From an uncultured Bacteroidales bacterium (GTDB lineage: Bacteria; Bacteroidota; Bacteroidia; Bacteroidales; FEN-979), in NCBI GenBank assembly GCA_903959905.1, contig CAJBYO010000033.1, forward strand, positions 124,001-188,000: DNA of 64,000 nt, given 5' to 3'. The translations under genes and the position numbers were made by a program. Positions 35,452 to 43,457 of the stretch are shown here, in pieces. The notes under the pieces are model-generated. The model worked only from the letters and a program-made list of their open reading frames with translations. It made no database searches and was not told the origin of the DNA. Numbering within the stretch: position 1 is the stretch's first letter; each line of letters starts with the position of its first letter.

Positions 35452-35676
35452 ATGACACTTAGCATCCTATTGATTTTCGGTCTCGGCACCACTGAGTTGT
35501 TGCTTGTAGCGCTGGTAGTTCTGCTTCTTTTCGGCGGTAAGAAAATTCCTGAACTGATGAAAGGGTTGGGAAAAGGGGTGAAAAGTTTCAAAGATGGCAT
35601 GGACGGACTTGAAGAAGACATGAAAAAGCCCTCCGACAAAAGCACCACCGCCGACCAGGCAGAAAAAAAGGCATAA
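35452..35676 (+). CDS. tatA: Sec-independent (Tat) translocase protein TatA/E
   Basis: A 74-residue protein with one N-terminal transmembrane helix ([16 protein letters not shown]), the conserved [23 protein letters not shown] hinge and amphipathic helix, and an acidic/Lys-rich tail. It forms the export pore of the twin-arginine pathway. The TatC gene is 9.6 kb downstream at 45317-46150, so the tat genes are not in one operon. Confidence 0.95.
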   Translation: MTLSILLIFGLGTTELLLVALVVLLLFGGKKIPELMKGLGKGVKSFKDGMDGLEEDMKKPSDKSTTADQAEKKA

Positions 35677-35737
35677 CCCACCACTTCCTCTATCGGGATA
35701 ATTTAATCGTATACACCCTTCGCTTTGTGTTAATGTA

Positions 35738-35752
35738 TTCACAATTTGTGAA
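35738..35752. promoter_or_regulatory. perfect palindrome TTCACAATTTGTGAA upstream of the sulfur operon
   Basis: Seven-base perfect arms around one central T, about 85 bases upstream of the -7 box of the SQR operon. It is built from CACA/TGTG half-sites like Crp/Fnr-type operators, though in the reversed order to the classic TGTGA-N6-TCACA. The Crp/Fnr gene at 38631 is a possible binder (inference). Confidence 0.35.
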
Positions 35753-35834
35753 ATATTACCATATTTTATATTCAATCTGAATATAAATATTGTTAATTTT
35801 ATAACAGATAGATACATCGTGTTTCATATATATA

Positions 35835-35842
35835 TATCTTTG
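35835..35842 (+). promoter_or_regulatory. -7 box (TATCTTTG) upstream of the sulfide oxidoreductase operon
   Basis: A perfect TAnnTTTG within an AT-rich tract, 34 bases before ATG 35877. The -33 region shows no TTTG, which fits a promoter needing an activator. Confidence 0.45.
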
Positions 35843-35876
35843 TCCATATATTTAAAGCGCATTAACAGCACCACAC

Positions 35877-37106
35877 ATGAAACGACTTCTAATTCTCGGA
35901 GCAGGAACAGGCGGCACCATCATGGCAAACAAAATGCGGAAGCAGCTTTCCCGCGACGAATGGGATATTACCATTGTTGACCAGCACAGAACACACTACT
36001 ACCAGCCTGGCTTTTTATTCGTTCCTTTTGGCATGTATAACCGTCAGGACGTGGTAAAGCCTAAAACAAGCTTCCTGCCCAACGGTGTGAACGTGATCTT
36101 CCAGGAAATTGATCGGATTGACGGTAATGAAAGCAAGGTTCTTCTTAAGGACGGTATTTCTCTGAAATACAACTTCCTGGTGATTGCTACCGGAACCAGG
36201 GTGGTTCCCGAAGAGACACCGGGGCTTAAAGGCCCATTGTGGCACAAGAATATTTTTGACTTCTATACCATTGAGGGTGCTCTGGCACTTGCCGAATTCT
36301 TCAAAACATGGCCAGGGGGCGAACTTGTGCTGAATATAGCAGATGTTCCCATCAAATGCCCGGTGGCACCACTTGAATTCGTCATGTTCGCCGATGCATT
36401 TTTTGTTGAACGCGGACTCCGCAGTAAGGTCAACATTTCGTATGCCACACCCATGTCGGGAGCCTTCACCAAACCAAGGGCGTCAAAAGTCCTCGGGGCA
36501 CTTCTTGAAGATAAAAACATCAACATAATTCCAGACTTTTATCTTGAAAAAGTTGACAATGACAAAAAAGCGATCGTGTCCTATGATGACCGTGAAATTC
36601 CCTTTGACTGCCTAGTAACAGTCCCTGTTCATAAAGGCGACCCGATGATCGGCCGCAGTGGCCTTGGTGATGAGATGGACTTTGCAAAAGCAAACAAACA
36701 TACCCTCCAGTCCGACTTCTTCCCCAACATTTTTGTGATCGGGGATGCCGGTAATTTCCCCACTTCCAAAGCCGGGTCAGTTGTTCACTTCCAGGCCGAT
36801 GTACTTACTGAAAACCTGGTCTGTGCCATTGAAAACCGGCCGTTTACAGAGTCATTTGACGGTCATGCCAACTGCTATATTGAAACCGGTTTCGGCAAAG
36901 GTGCCCTTATCGATTTCAACTATGATACTGAACCACTGCCCGGATCATTTCCGTTTCCCGGGATCGGGCCTTTCGGCCTTCTGAAAGAAACAAGGATGAA
37001 CCATTACGGAAAACTCATCTTCCGATGGATTTACTGGCATATATTGCTGAAAGGCAAAGAGATGCCGATTGATTCCAAAATGACAATGGCTGGTAAAAAA
37101 ATGTAA
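35877..37106 (+). CDS. sulfide:quinone oxidoreductase-like FAD protein
   Basis: A 409-residue pyridine-nucleotide-disulfide-oxidoreductase-fold protein. FAD-binding GAGTGGTIMANKM is at the N-terminus. The active-site Cys161 lies in DVPIKCPVAPLEF, the motif typical of SQR, and a second candidate redox Cys lies in HANCYIETG near residue 333. The C-terminus carries a PFPGIGPFG segment and an amphipathic stretch (KLIFRWIYWHILLKG) that would dock on the membrane. It would oxidise sulfide and pass electrons to quinone. DUF1641, DsrC-like and DsrE2-like genes follow on the same strand. The subtype is not assigned. Confidence 0.88.
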   Translation: MKRLLILGAGTGGTIMANKMRKQLSRDEWDITIVDQHRTHYYQPGFLFVPFGMYNRQDVVKPKTSFLPNGVNVIFQEIDRIDGNESKVLLKDGISLKYNFLVIATGTRVVPEETPGLKGPLWHKNIFDFYTIEGALALAEFFKTWPGGELVLNIADVPIKCPVAPLEFVMFADAFFVERGLRSKVNISYATPMSGAFTKPRASKVLGALLEDKNINIIPDFYLEKVDNDKKAIVSYDDREIPFDCLVTVPVHKGDPMIGRSGLGDEMDFAKANKHTLQSDFFPNIFVIGDAGNFPTSKAGSVVHFQADVLTENLVCAIENRPFTESFDGHANCYIETGFGKGALIDFNYDTEPLPGSFPFPGIGPFGLLKETRMNHYGKLIFRWIYWHILLKGKEMPIDSKMTMAGKKM

Positions 37107-37117
37107 TTGACAACATT

Positions 37118-37690
37118 ATGTCTGAAATAAGTATCCAGGAACAAATCAATGCACTCAACCTGAAACTTGATCTGATCCTTGAAAGCGTTGAGCAGCAGAA
37201 CAGGAAGCGCGAAGAATTTGATGATCTTGTGGCCGATCTGAGTATCGTGGCAAAAGATGCTTTCCATCAAACAGTCGTTACCCTTGATAAATCCCAGGTT
37301 GACCTGGACCATACCGGGATTTCAAAACTCCTTGTCAAATTGCTGCAGAACATCGACACTTTTTACGAAATGCTTGAAATGCTTGAAAGCGCCAGGGATT
37401 TCATGAAAGATATTTCACCGGTGCTGCACCAGGTTGGACTGGATGCAGTTAACAAAATGAACGAATTTGAACAGAAAGGCTATTTTGACATCATAAGGAA
37501 CCTCACCCGGCCCGATGTAATTGAATCCCTGGGCAGAATCTCCACGGCGATTGCAGAGGTTAAAATGGACGACAAACTGGATAACAAATCACTGTTCGCG
37601 CTGATGAAACAAATGAATTCTCCTGAGGTCAGAAAGTCGCTTTCTTATACGCTCAGGCTTTTGCAGGCAGTAAACAAAGTAAAATCATAA
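37118..37690 (+). CDS. DUF1641-family protein
   Basis: A 190-residue, mostly helical acidic protein starting 11 bases after the SQR gene. The second half (LLQNIDTFYEMLEMLESARDFMKDISPVLHQVG, then KGYFDIIRNLTRPDVIESLGRI) matches DUF1641 as found next to SQR-like or formate dehydrogenase genes. The molecular role is unknown; the neighbourhood suggests an accessory factor of the quinone-linked oxidoreductase. Confidence 0.8.
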   Translation: MSEISIQEQINALNLKLDLILESVEQQNRKREEFDDLVADLSIVAKDAFHQTVVTLDKSQVDLDHTGISKLLVKLLQNIDTFYEMLEMLESARDFMKDISPVLHQVGLDAVNKMNEFEQKGYFDIIRNLTRPDVIESLGRISTAIAEVKMDDKLDNKSLFALMKQMNSPEVRKSLSYTLRLLQAVNKVKS

Positions 37691-37753
37691 CAGGTAACAG
37701 GCTACCTGGAATCCAATAAAATTACAGTAACTTTAAAATCAAAAATCGTTGTT

Positions 37754-38065
37754 ATGGCACAGAAAATTTATGCAGGTGTGAGTGTTGACGTCAATGAAGA
37801 AGGATACTTCACCAATCCTGCGCAATGGACCAGGGAAATGGCCGCTGAAGTGGCCGGGGAAGAGGGTATTAACCTTACTGACAACCATTATGCTGTTTTG
37901 AGTTTCCTCCGCGAACGCTATGGAAAAGGGGAAGCACTCACAATCCGTTCGGTAGGAAACTCAGGCATTATTGATATCAAGGGGTTTTACGGCCTCTTTC
38001 CGGGGGCGCCGATGAAGAAAGCCGCTAAAATCGCCGGAATACCCAAACCATCATCCTGCGTATAA
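37754..38065 (+). CDS. DsrC/TusE-family sulfur carrier protein with a single C-terminal Cys
   Basis: A 103-residue protein of the DsrC/TusE family. It has VDVNEEGYFTNPAQWTREMA at the N-terminus, FLRERYGKG in the middle and the flexible C-terminal arm IAGIPKPSSCV. The penultimate Cys (CysA) is present. The second arm cysteine about ten residues earlier, found in dissimilatory DsrC (QAC-x10-C), is Ala here (MKKAAKIAG). That makes it TusE-like or a DsrC-like carrier able to hold a persulfide but not to form the intramolecular trisulfide. Its partners are the SQR-like and DsrE2-like proteins. Confidence 0.9.
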   Translation: MAQKIYAGVSVDVNEEGYFTNPAQWTREMAAEVAGEEGINLTDNHYAVLSFLRERYGKGEALTIRSVGNSGIIDIKGFYGLFPGAPMKKAAKIAGIPKPSSCV

Positions 38066-38118
38066 ATCTCATTTAATCAGTTGCATCATCATGCAGCCTC
38101 ACATTAAAACCATTTGAC

Positions 38119-38619
38119 ATGGCAAACGAAGAATTTCCTTTAAAAAAGGTATGTATTATTTGTGCCAAGGGCACCATTGAAGATGTATATGCAGCATTGG
38201 TCATGAGCAACGGAGCTGTCATGGAAGGTATTGAAACGAAAATGTTCTTTACATTTTTCGGGCTTGATGCCATCACAAAGAAAACCATGAACAGCCTGCA
38301 CACCGGCGTTGTTGGCAACCCTGCCATGCGTATGCCCGGCGGACTTCCATTCCCAACCCTGCTTGGTGCAATCCCGGGCGTTGAGGCAGGCGTATCTGCC
38401 ATGATGCGCAGCCAGATGGACAAACTGGACATCCCGCCTGTAAAAGAATTCCTGGAAATGATTGAAGCCGGCGGCGGCGAAGTGTATGCCTGCAAACTGG
38501 CGATGGACATGTTCAAACTGAAAAAGGAAGACCTTTGGGAAGGGGTCAAAGAGGTTCTGACCGTTGGCCAGTTCTACGAAAAATGTGGCGGACTTCAAAC
38601 CCAGATCATCTTTACCTGA
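38119..38619 (+). CDS. DsrE2-like sulfurtransferase-family protein
   Basis: A 166-residue protein of the DsrE/DsrF/DrsH-like family, DsrE2 branch. Motifs: KVCIICAKGTIEDVYAALVMSNGAVMEG, KMFFTFFGLDAITKK, then GEVYACKLAMDMFKLKKEDLW. Cysteines at IIC and YACK are placed as in DsrE2 proteins, which accept and hand on sulfane sulfur to carriers such as TusA or DsrC. It ends the four-gene SQR operon and is convergent with the Crp/Fnr gene. Confidence 0.85.
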   Translation: MANEEFPLKKVCIICAKGTIEDVYAALVMSNGAVMEGIETKMFFTFFGLDAITKKTMNSLHTGVVGNPAMRMPGGLPFPTLLGAIPGVEAGVSAMMRSQMDKLDIPPVKEFLEMIEAGGGEVYACKLAMDMFKLKKEDLWEGVKEVLTVGQFYEKCGGLQTQIIFT

Positions 38620-38630
38620 TCAATGCCAGG

Positions 38631-39383
38631 CTATCCGTTTTTGCTGATCTGACCCAGTAACTCCGGGTTGACGATTTCAATGGTGCGCCCTGAAAGGCGC
38701 AATATGCCGTCATCATTGAATTTGGAGAGGACACGTGTGGCACTTTCCCGCGAAATGCCAATGAGATCGGCCAGTTCCTGACGTGAAAACGGAATCTCAA
38801 ATACATCATTTTCATAAATGATCCTTGAAAAATAAATCAGTGCATCGGCAACCCGTCCATAAGTCTTCTTTTGCGACTGGCTCATGAAACGATGAAAATT
38901 ATTCAGGCTGTCGCGGCTTACCGACACCAGGATCTCAAATGCAAAATTCCCGTTTTGCCGGATGAGCTGGTTGAAGATATTCAGGTCAATGTAGCATACC
39001 GTAATATCTTCAAGTGCTCCATAAGAATAATGATTGACCCTGTCGCCAAACAGTGAGGGCAATCCAAGATAAGTGTATTTCTTTATAATCTGAAGGATCT
39101 GCTCCTTGTCGCCGGGCCCCTTCTGATACTCCTTGACCAGTCCCGACTTAAGGTAGATGATGTGTGAAGTCATGGAACCCTCATGCAGGATGATATCCCC
39201 CTTTTTAAACGAGGTTTCACGGCTGTTTTCATTGACAAGATCTATTTCTGCAGCATGCAGCACCGCAGCAGCACAGGATTTCACCTTACAGTCGCGGCAA
39301 GAGCTAATCTTTTTATTGCTTTCCTGGTACATCCTTATAAATTGACTGTCACCGATTTTCCGACAAAGGTCTGAAAAATACAC
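38631..39383 (-). CDS. Crp/Fnr-family transcriptional regulator with N-terminal Cys cluster
   Basis: A 250-residue regulator. An N-terminal CRDCKVKSC cluster (CxxCxxxxC) is spaced much like the iron-sulfur ligands of FNR. A cNMP-binding-like beta-roll follows (FKKGDIILHEGSMTSHIIYLKSGLVKEYQ), and a possible fourth Cys lies in ITVCYIDL. The C-terminal helix-turn-helix reads FSRQELADLIGISRESATRVLSKFNDDGIL. An oxygen-, NO- or sulfur-sensing Fe-S regulator is plausible. The longest frame starts with GTG at 39383; ATG 39332, just before the Cys cluster, is an equally good start. It is convergent with the SQR operon and divergent from the NifX-like gene. Confidence 0.88.
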   Translation of the reverse strand: MYFSDLCRKIGDSQFIRMYQESNKKISSCRDCKVKSCAAAVLHAAEIDLVNENSRETSFKKGDIILHEGSMTSHIIYLKSGLVKEYQKGPGDKEQILQIIKKYTYLGLPSLFGDRVNHYSYGALEDITVCYIDLNIFNQLIRQNGNFAFEILVSVSRDSLNNFHRFMSQSQKKTYGRVADALIYFSRIIYENDVFEIPFSRQELADLIGISRESATRVLSKFNDDGILRLSGRTIEIVNPELLGQISKNG

Positions 39384-39392
39384 ATGCCATTT

Positions 39393-39408
39393 TGTGCATT
39401 ATTACACA
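39393..39408. promoter_or_regulatory. TGTG-N8-CACA palindrome upstream of the Crp/Fnr gene
   Basis: TGTG at 39393-39396 and CACA at 39405-39408 give a 16-base site with the half-site spacing of Crp/Fnr operators. It lies 10 bases beyond the GTG 39383 start of the regulator. It may serve autoregulation, or control of the NifX-like gene in the other direction. Confidence 0.35.
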
Positions 39409-39528
39409 TTTAAACGTGCTATTTATCACATTTTATCAACAAGTGTGGCTTTTGTCTGTCTGTTTGATATCACCCTGCGGTATACCAAGTATCACGGTAA
39501 TTGGCCCTTTCCGGCCACATGAACAACC

Positions 39529-39536
39529 TACCTTTG
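39529..39536 (+). promoter_or_regulatory. -7 box (TACCTTTG) upstream of the NifX-like gene
   Basis: A perfect TAnnTTTG, 32 bases before ATG 39569, which supports that start over the longer upstream frame. Confidence 0.45.
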
Positions 39537-39568
39537 TGTGGTTGACAGTTTACCAGCAAATCTATGCC

Positions 39569-39910
39569 ATGAAAATAGCGATACCTACCAATGACGGACT
39601 TACCATCCATCCTGACTTCGGAAATGCCCGGGGATTCCTCGTTCTCACCGTTGAACTCGGTGCAATAACGAATGAAGAGATGAGGTTTAACCCATTTACC
39701 ACAAAATACTTCTCAGCCCCGGAGAATCTGGATTCTATTCGTGATTGCCAGTCTGTTATCCTGAATAACATCAACGCCGGTTTTAACAGTTTGCTGTCTG
39801 ATCAGAACAAAGAAATTATCTGGACTAAGCAGACCATCATTACCAATGCCTGTATTCACTACCTGGAGAACAACCTCCTTAAAGCATCCCATACCTGCTG
39901 CTGCCCCTGA
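39569..39910 (+). CDS. NifX/NafY-like (dinitrogenase iron-molybdenum cofactor family) protein
   Basis: A 113-residue protein. MKIAIPTNDGLTIHPDFGNARGFLVL is the standard N-terminus of the PF02579 family, followed by SVILNNINAGFNSLL. The C-terminus is unusually rich in cysteine (SHTCCCP), suggesting metal or Fe-S binding. No nif genes are nearby, so this is one of the many non-nitrogenase members. It lies 10 bases before the cysteine-desulfurase-family gene and downstream of an Fnr-like regulator, so an Fe-S or sulfur role is more likely. Confidence 0.82.
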   Translation: MKIAIPTNDGLTIHPDFGNARGFLVLTVELGAITNEEMRFNPFTTKYFSAPENLDSIRDCQSVILNNINAGFNSLLSDQNKEIIWTKQTIITNACIHYLENNLLKASHTCCCP

Positions 39911-39920
39911 CCAAAAACAG

Positions 39921-41390
39921 ATGAGTACAGAAAGTTACTTTAACAGATTCCGCAAAAACATCATCGGGCAAAAACAGCAATACCGCTCACCCTATGGGTT
40001 GAAAACAATGGTGTATGCCGACTGGATCGCCAGCGGACGGTTATATAAACCCATTGAAGAAACACTGACAAACGGCATCGGCCCTTTTATCGGCAACACG
40101 CACACCGAAACCAGCGAAAACGGGCGCCTGATGACCAAAGCCTATCACCGGGCGCATCAGCAGATCAAAAATCACGTCAATGCAGGCCCCGGTGATGTGA
40201 TCATCACAACCGGTTTCGGGATGACCGCAGCCATTGTGAAATTTCAGCGCATCCTGGGATTGAAAACCTGCAGAAACCTTACCATGCAGCCCTGCATGAA
40301 GGAAACGGAACGGCCCGTGGTTTTCATCACGCACATGGAACACCACTCCAATCATACGTCGTGGTATGAAACAGCTGCGGATGTTGTGGTGATTGAACCC
40401 GGTGATGACCTGCTGGTCAGCCTCAGCAACCTTGAAAATGCCCTGTTAAAATACAAAGACAGGAAACGCAAGATCGGATCGTTCACGGCCTGTTCCAATG
40501 TTACCGGGATCAGAACACCGTATCACGCCATGGCCGGGATGATGCACAAATACGGAGGCGTGGCGTTTATTGATTTTGCTGCCTCGGCACCATATGAAAC
40601 AATCAACATGCACCCCGAAGACCCGATGGAAAAACTGGATGCAGTGATGTTCTCACCGCATAAATTCCTGGGAGGACCCGGATCTTCAGGCGTACTGATT
40701 TTTGATTCGCTGTTATATCACAGCCAAGTCCCCGACCAGCCAGGAGGCGGAACCGTTGACTGGACAAATGCCTGGGGCGAATACAAATTCATTGATGACA
40801 TTGAGATCAGGGAGGACGGAGGAACACCGGGATTCCTCCAGGCAATAAAAACCGCTCTTGCCATTGAACTGAAAGACCAGATGAACGTTGAGATGATGCA
40901 TGAACGGGAGAAGGTACTTGTGGCCATGGCCATGAAATGGCTGAAGAGCATTCCAAAGGTTCACGTATTGGCGGAGAGTGTCGCCGACAGGCTCGGTATC
41001 ATCTCATTTTATGCCGATTCAATCCATTACAATCTCATTGTACGCTTATTAAGCGACAGGTTCGGCATCCAGGTAAGAGGTGGTTGCGCCTGCGCCGGAA
41101 CCTATGGGCATTACCTGCTGAATGTCAGCCATGATAAATCAAAAAAAATCACCGACAAAATCAACACCGGCGACCTGTCAGAAAAACCCGGCTGGGTGAG
41201 GATTTCCCTGCATCCTACTATGAAAGAAAGCGAATTGCAGTACATCATGGAGGCCATTGAACAAGTTGTAACAAATCATGGCACCTGGGAGGCAGACTAT
41301 ATCTATAACAAGCACACCAACGAATTCAGCCACAAAAACGGTACAACCCACAACGGGAGGATAGATTCCTGGTTCAACCTCCCACATTAG
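39921..41390 (+). CDS. class V aminotransferase, cysteine desulfurase family
   Basis: A 489-residue PLP enzyme, longer than SufS/IscS (about 400). PLP lysine in FSPHKFLGGPGSSG; substrate and cofactor motifs THMEHHSNHTSWYE and GGVAFIDFAASAPY; candidate persulfide cysteines in VRGGCACAGTYG. ATG 39921 (MSTESYFNRFRKN) is preferred over the 75-base-longer frame because it follows the NifX-like stop by 10 bases. The start MVYADWIASGR-type segment and C-terminal extension place it in a group of long desulfurase-like proteins whose substrate is uncertain. It may supply sulfur to the carriers upstream. Confidence 0.85.
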   Translation: MSTESYFNRFRKNIIGQKQQYRSPYGLKTMVYADWIASGRLYKPIEETLTNGIGPFIGNTHTETSENGRLMTKAYHRAHQQIKNHVNAGPGDVIITTGFGMTAAIVKFQRILGLKTCRNLTMQPCMKETERPVVFITHMEHHSNHTSWYETAADVVVIEPGDDLLVSLSNLENALLKYKDRKRKIGSFTACSNVTGIRTPYHAMAGMMHKYGGVAFIDFAASAPYETINMHPEDPMEKLDAVMFSPHKFLGGPGSSGVLIFDSLLYHSQVPDQPGGGTVDWTNAWGEYKFIDDIEIREDGGTPGFLQAIKTALAIELKDQMNVEMMHEREKVLVAMAMKWLKSIPKVHVLAESVADRLGIISFYADSIHYNLIVRLLSDRFGIQVRGGCACAGTYGHYLLNVSHDKSKKITDKINTGDLSEKPGWVRISLHPTMKESELQYIMEAIEQVVTNHGTWEADYIYNKHTNEFSHKNGTTHNGRIDSWFNLPH

Positions 41391-41464
41391 CCAGTAACAT
41401 AACATTTACTCCGAAAATTTCTTTTTGTCACAACGGCCAGTATACTTACAATGCCGATTTTTGT

Positions 41465-41472
41465 TATTTTTG
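41465..41472 (+). promoter_or_regulatory. -7 box (TATTTTTG) upstream of the cysteine-synthase-like gene
   Basis: A perfect TAnnTTTG, 46 bases before ATG 41519. Confidence 0.4.
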
Positions 41473-41518
41473 TAACCCTTACGAAAATCAAAAATAAATC
41501 TGAATTTACTCATCCGTA

Positions 41519-42631
41519 ATGAATTCCAGAACTGACAATAATTTCAAACTGCGCTTTATTGATTTATGGAGGCTCATCGGGAACTCTCCCATGCTGGCAA
41601 TCCATTTCAGGTATAAAGGTGAAAATCGGGTTATATATGCAAAGTCTGAGCACTACAATGTGACAGGCAGCATCAAAGACCGCATGGCGCTGTATATTCT
41701 TGAACAGGCCTATGCCGAAAACCGGATCAAGCCGGGAGATACGATCGTTGAAGCAACCAGCGGCAACACGGGAATCGCATTTGCCGCCATTGGCAAAGCA
41801 CTGGGGCACAATGTGCGCATCATCATGCCCGACTGGATGAGCAAAGAAAGGGTTGACATTATAAAAAGCCTTGGCGCACAGATCATCCCGGTTTCAAAAG
41901 AAGAGGGAGGATTCCTTGGGAGTATCAGGCTGTCGGAGGAGATCGCATCAAGGGAACCCAATATTTTTCTACCTCAGCAGTTTTCTAATGACGCCAATGC
42001 GGAGGCCCATGAAAAAACCACCGGGCCTGAAATCTGGTACCAGCTTAAATACAACGGGATCACCCCTGACGCCTTCGTGGCAGGAGTTGGCACCGGCGGA
42101 ACAGTTATGGGAGTTGGTCGATACCTGAAATCGCAAAATCCGGACATTAAAATACACCCGCTTGAGCCGGCTGAATCACCCACCATGTCAACAGGCCATA
42201 AAGTAGGGTCTCACCGTATACAGGGAATCAGCGATGAATTTATCCCTGCAATCATTAAACTTGATCAGCTTGACCGGATCGTTGCAGTGCCCGATGGCGA
42301 CTCAATCATCCTCGCACAAAAACTGGCACGGCAACTTGGCCTTGCAGTAGGCATCTCCTCCGGGGCAAATTTTTTAGGTGCACTGCAATTACAGAATGAG
42401 CTTGGCCAAAATGCATCCGTGGTGACAGTTTTCGCCGACTGCAATAAAAAATACCTCAGTACCGATCTCATGCGAGAAGAACCGTTAAAAGATACTTACA
42501 TGTCACAACACGTTGAATTGACAGGGTTTAAAGTCTTTAAGCGGGTTTGCGACACCTGCTGCGAAATGGGGAGCTGTGATTTGCGGATTGCGGATTTTGA
42601 CTGCAGTAAACTCGGAATCAGGTCCCTATAA
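41519..42631 (+). CDS. cysteine synthase-family PLP enzyme with Cys-rich C-terminal tail
   Basis: A 370-residue fold-type II PLP enzyme. PLP lysine in [11 protein letters not shown], substrate loop [13 protein letters not shown], phosphate-binding [12 protein letters not shown] and C-terminal [12 protein letters not shown]. The core of about 310 residues is like O-acetylserine sulfhydrylase. It carries an extra tail of about 60 residues ending [14 protein letters not shown] plus one more Cys, a probable metal or persulfide site not found in CysK. The location between sulfur-transfer genes and a Cys-rich secreted protein fits sulfide assimilation. Cystathionine beta-synthase-type activity is an alternative. 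Confidence 0.88.
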   Translation: MNSRTDNNFKLRFIDLWRLIGNSPMLAIHFRYKGENRVIYAKSEHYNVTGSIKDRMALYILEQAYAENRIKPGDTIVEATSGNTGIAFAAIGKALGHNVRIIMPDWMSKERVDIIKSLGAQIIPVSKEEGGFLGSIRLSEEIASREPNIFLPQQFSNDANAEAHEKTTGPEIWYQLKYNGITPDAFVAGVGTGGTVMGVGRYLKSQNPDIKIHPLEPAESPTMSTGHKVGSHRIQGISDEFIPAIIKLDQLDRIVAVPDGDSIILAQKLARQLGLAVGISSGANFLGALQLQNELGQNASVVTVFADCNKKYLSTDLMREEPLKDTYMSQHVELTGFKVFKRVCDTCCEMGSCDLRIADFDCSKLGIRSL

Positions 42632-42661
42632 AATAAATCGCTTAAATATCACTTTTTGCCG

Positions 42662-42669
42662 TATCTTTG
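42662..42669 (+). promoter_or_regulatory. -7 box (TATCTTTG) upstream of the DUF2892 gene
   Basis: A perfect TAnnTTTG, 45 bases before ATG 42715. Confidence 0.4.
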
Positions 42670-42714
42670 CCACCTGCATTTTTATTTCATTCATTCACCT
42701 TAATCTGACAGATC

Positions 42715-42918
42715 ATGAAAAAAAACATGGGTTTAATTGACAAAGTAATCAGGATACTGGTTGCCATCGCGGTTATTGCACTGTACTTTACAAATATGAT
42801 TTCAGGCGTCCTTGCCATCATCCTGCTGGTCGTGGCCGGCGTATTTATCCTTACCAGTCTGATTGGTTTTTGCCCGCTATACCTGCCATTCGGACTGAAT
42901 ACAGGAAAAAAAGAATAA
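42715..42918 (+). CDS. DUF2892 small membrane protein
   Basis: A 67-residue protein: MKKNMGLIDKVIRILVAIAVIAL, a second hydrophobic helix and the closing motif LIGFCPLYLPFGLNT. This matches DUF2892, the membrane module also found fused to rhodanese in E. coli YgaP. The association with sulfur genes here agrees with that. Function unproven. Confidence 0.88.
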   Translation: MKKNMGLIDKVIRILVAIAVIALYFTNMISGVLAIILLVVAGVFILTSLIGFCPLYLPFGLNTGKKE

Positions 42919-43002
42919 TTTTTCACCAGTGACCGCAAGTTTTTCTGTTTTTGGTTGTCTAATCATTGTATTCAACTAAACATTTATAAAAAACAGAAAA
43001 CT

Positions 43003-43383
43003 ATGAAAACTGCATCAAGAGTATTATTGACCTTTGCGATCCTGGTTTTTTTTACCGGTATCACTTTTTCCCAGGTGGCTTCAACCACCAAACCCGCAAC
43101 CAAAGCAACAACGGATAACACCGTAAAAGCAACTGACTGCGGGAAGACTGCAAATTGTACCAATGGAAAAGCCTTCGTTGATAAAAACGCTGACGGCAAG
43201 TGCGATAATTGCGGGGTAGCAGGAAAGTGCAAAGATAACAGCAGCTGCGGCTCAAAAGGACACAATTGCGGAACAAGTTGTGACAAGGGGAAGGGAACGG
43301 GCAGTTGCGGTTCTCAGGGACAGCCTAACAAAAGTGGTTGTGCAAGTAAGTGCTCAGCTCCTGCATCCTGTCCGAAAAAATAA
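43003..43383 (+). CDS. secreted Cys-rich small protein
   Basis: A 126-residue protein with a signal peptide (MKTASRVLLTFAILVFFTGITFSQ) and a Thr/Lys linker. The C-terminal part of about 85 residues holds some 16 cysteines, in motifs such as GKCDNCG, GHNCGTSCDKG and GSCGSQG. One stretch, KNADGKCDNC, resembles an EF-hand-like 'DKNADGKCD' calcium loop. The pattern suggests metal binding in the periplasm or outside the cell. It directly precedes an ECF sigma operon whose third gene resembles CnrX/CpxP metal sensors. A second, shorter Cys-rich secreted protein is at 62791. ATG 43003 is chosen because it begins the signal peptide. Confidence 0.8.
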   Translation: MKTASRVLLTFAILVFFTGITFSQVASTTKPATKATTDNTVKATDCGKTANCTNGKAFVDKNADGKCDNCGVAGKCKDNSSCGSKGHNCGTSCDKGKGTGSCGSQGQPNKSGCASKCSAPASCPKK

Positions 43384-43395
43384 ATAACAACACCC

Positions 43396-43447
43396 CCCGG
43401 AGGAATGTATCTCAACATCCTTTCTGAGATACATTCCTCCGGGTTTT
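43396..43447 (+). terminator. perfect 19-bp hairpin between the Cys-rich gene and the sigma factor
   Basis: The arm CCCGGAGGAATGTATCTCA (43396-43414) is the exact reverse complement of 43425-43443, with a 10-base loop, followed by TTTT at 43444-43447. It lies 13 bases after the Cys-rich gene stop and 11 bases before the sigma-factor ATG. It could terminate the first transcript, or form a leader hairpin affecting sigma-factor translation, since the sigma gene has only a weak AGG before its ATG. Confidence 0.8.
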
Positions 43448-43457
43448 ATGTAACAGG

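Noticed and set aside
35877..38619. Dissimilatory sulfate/sulfite reduction operon
   Set aside because: DsrC- and DsrE-like genes are present but no dsrAB or dsrMKJOP, and the DsrC-like protein lacks the second cysteine.
39569..39910. Nitrogen fixation locus
   Set aside because: Only a NifX-family protein; no nifHDK or nifENB in the window.
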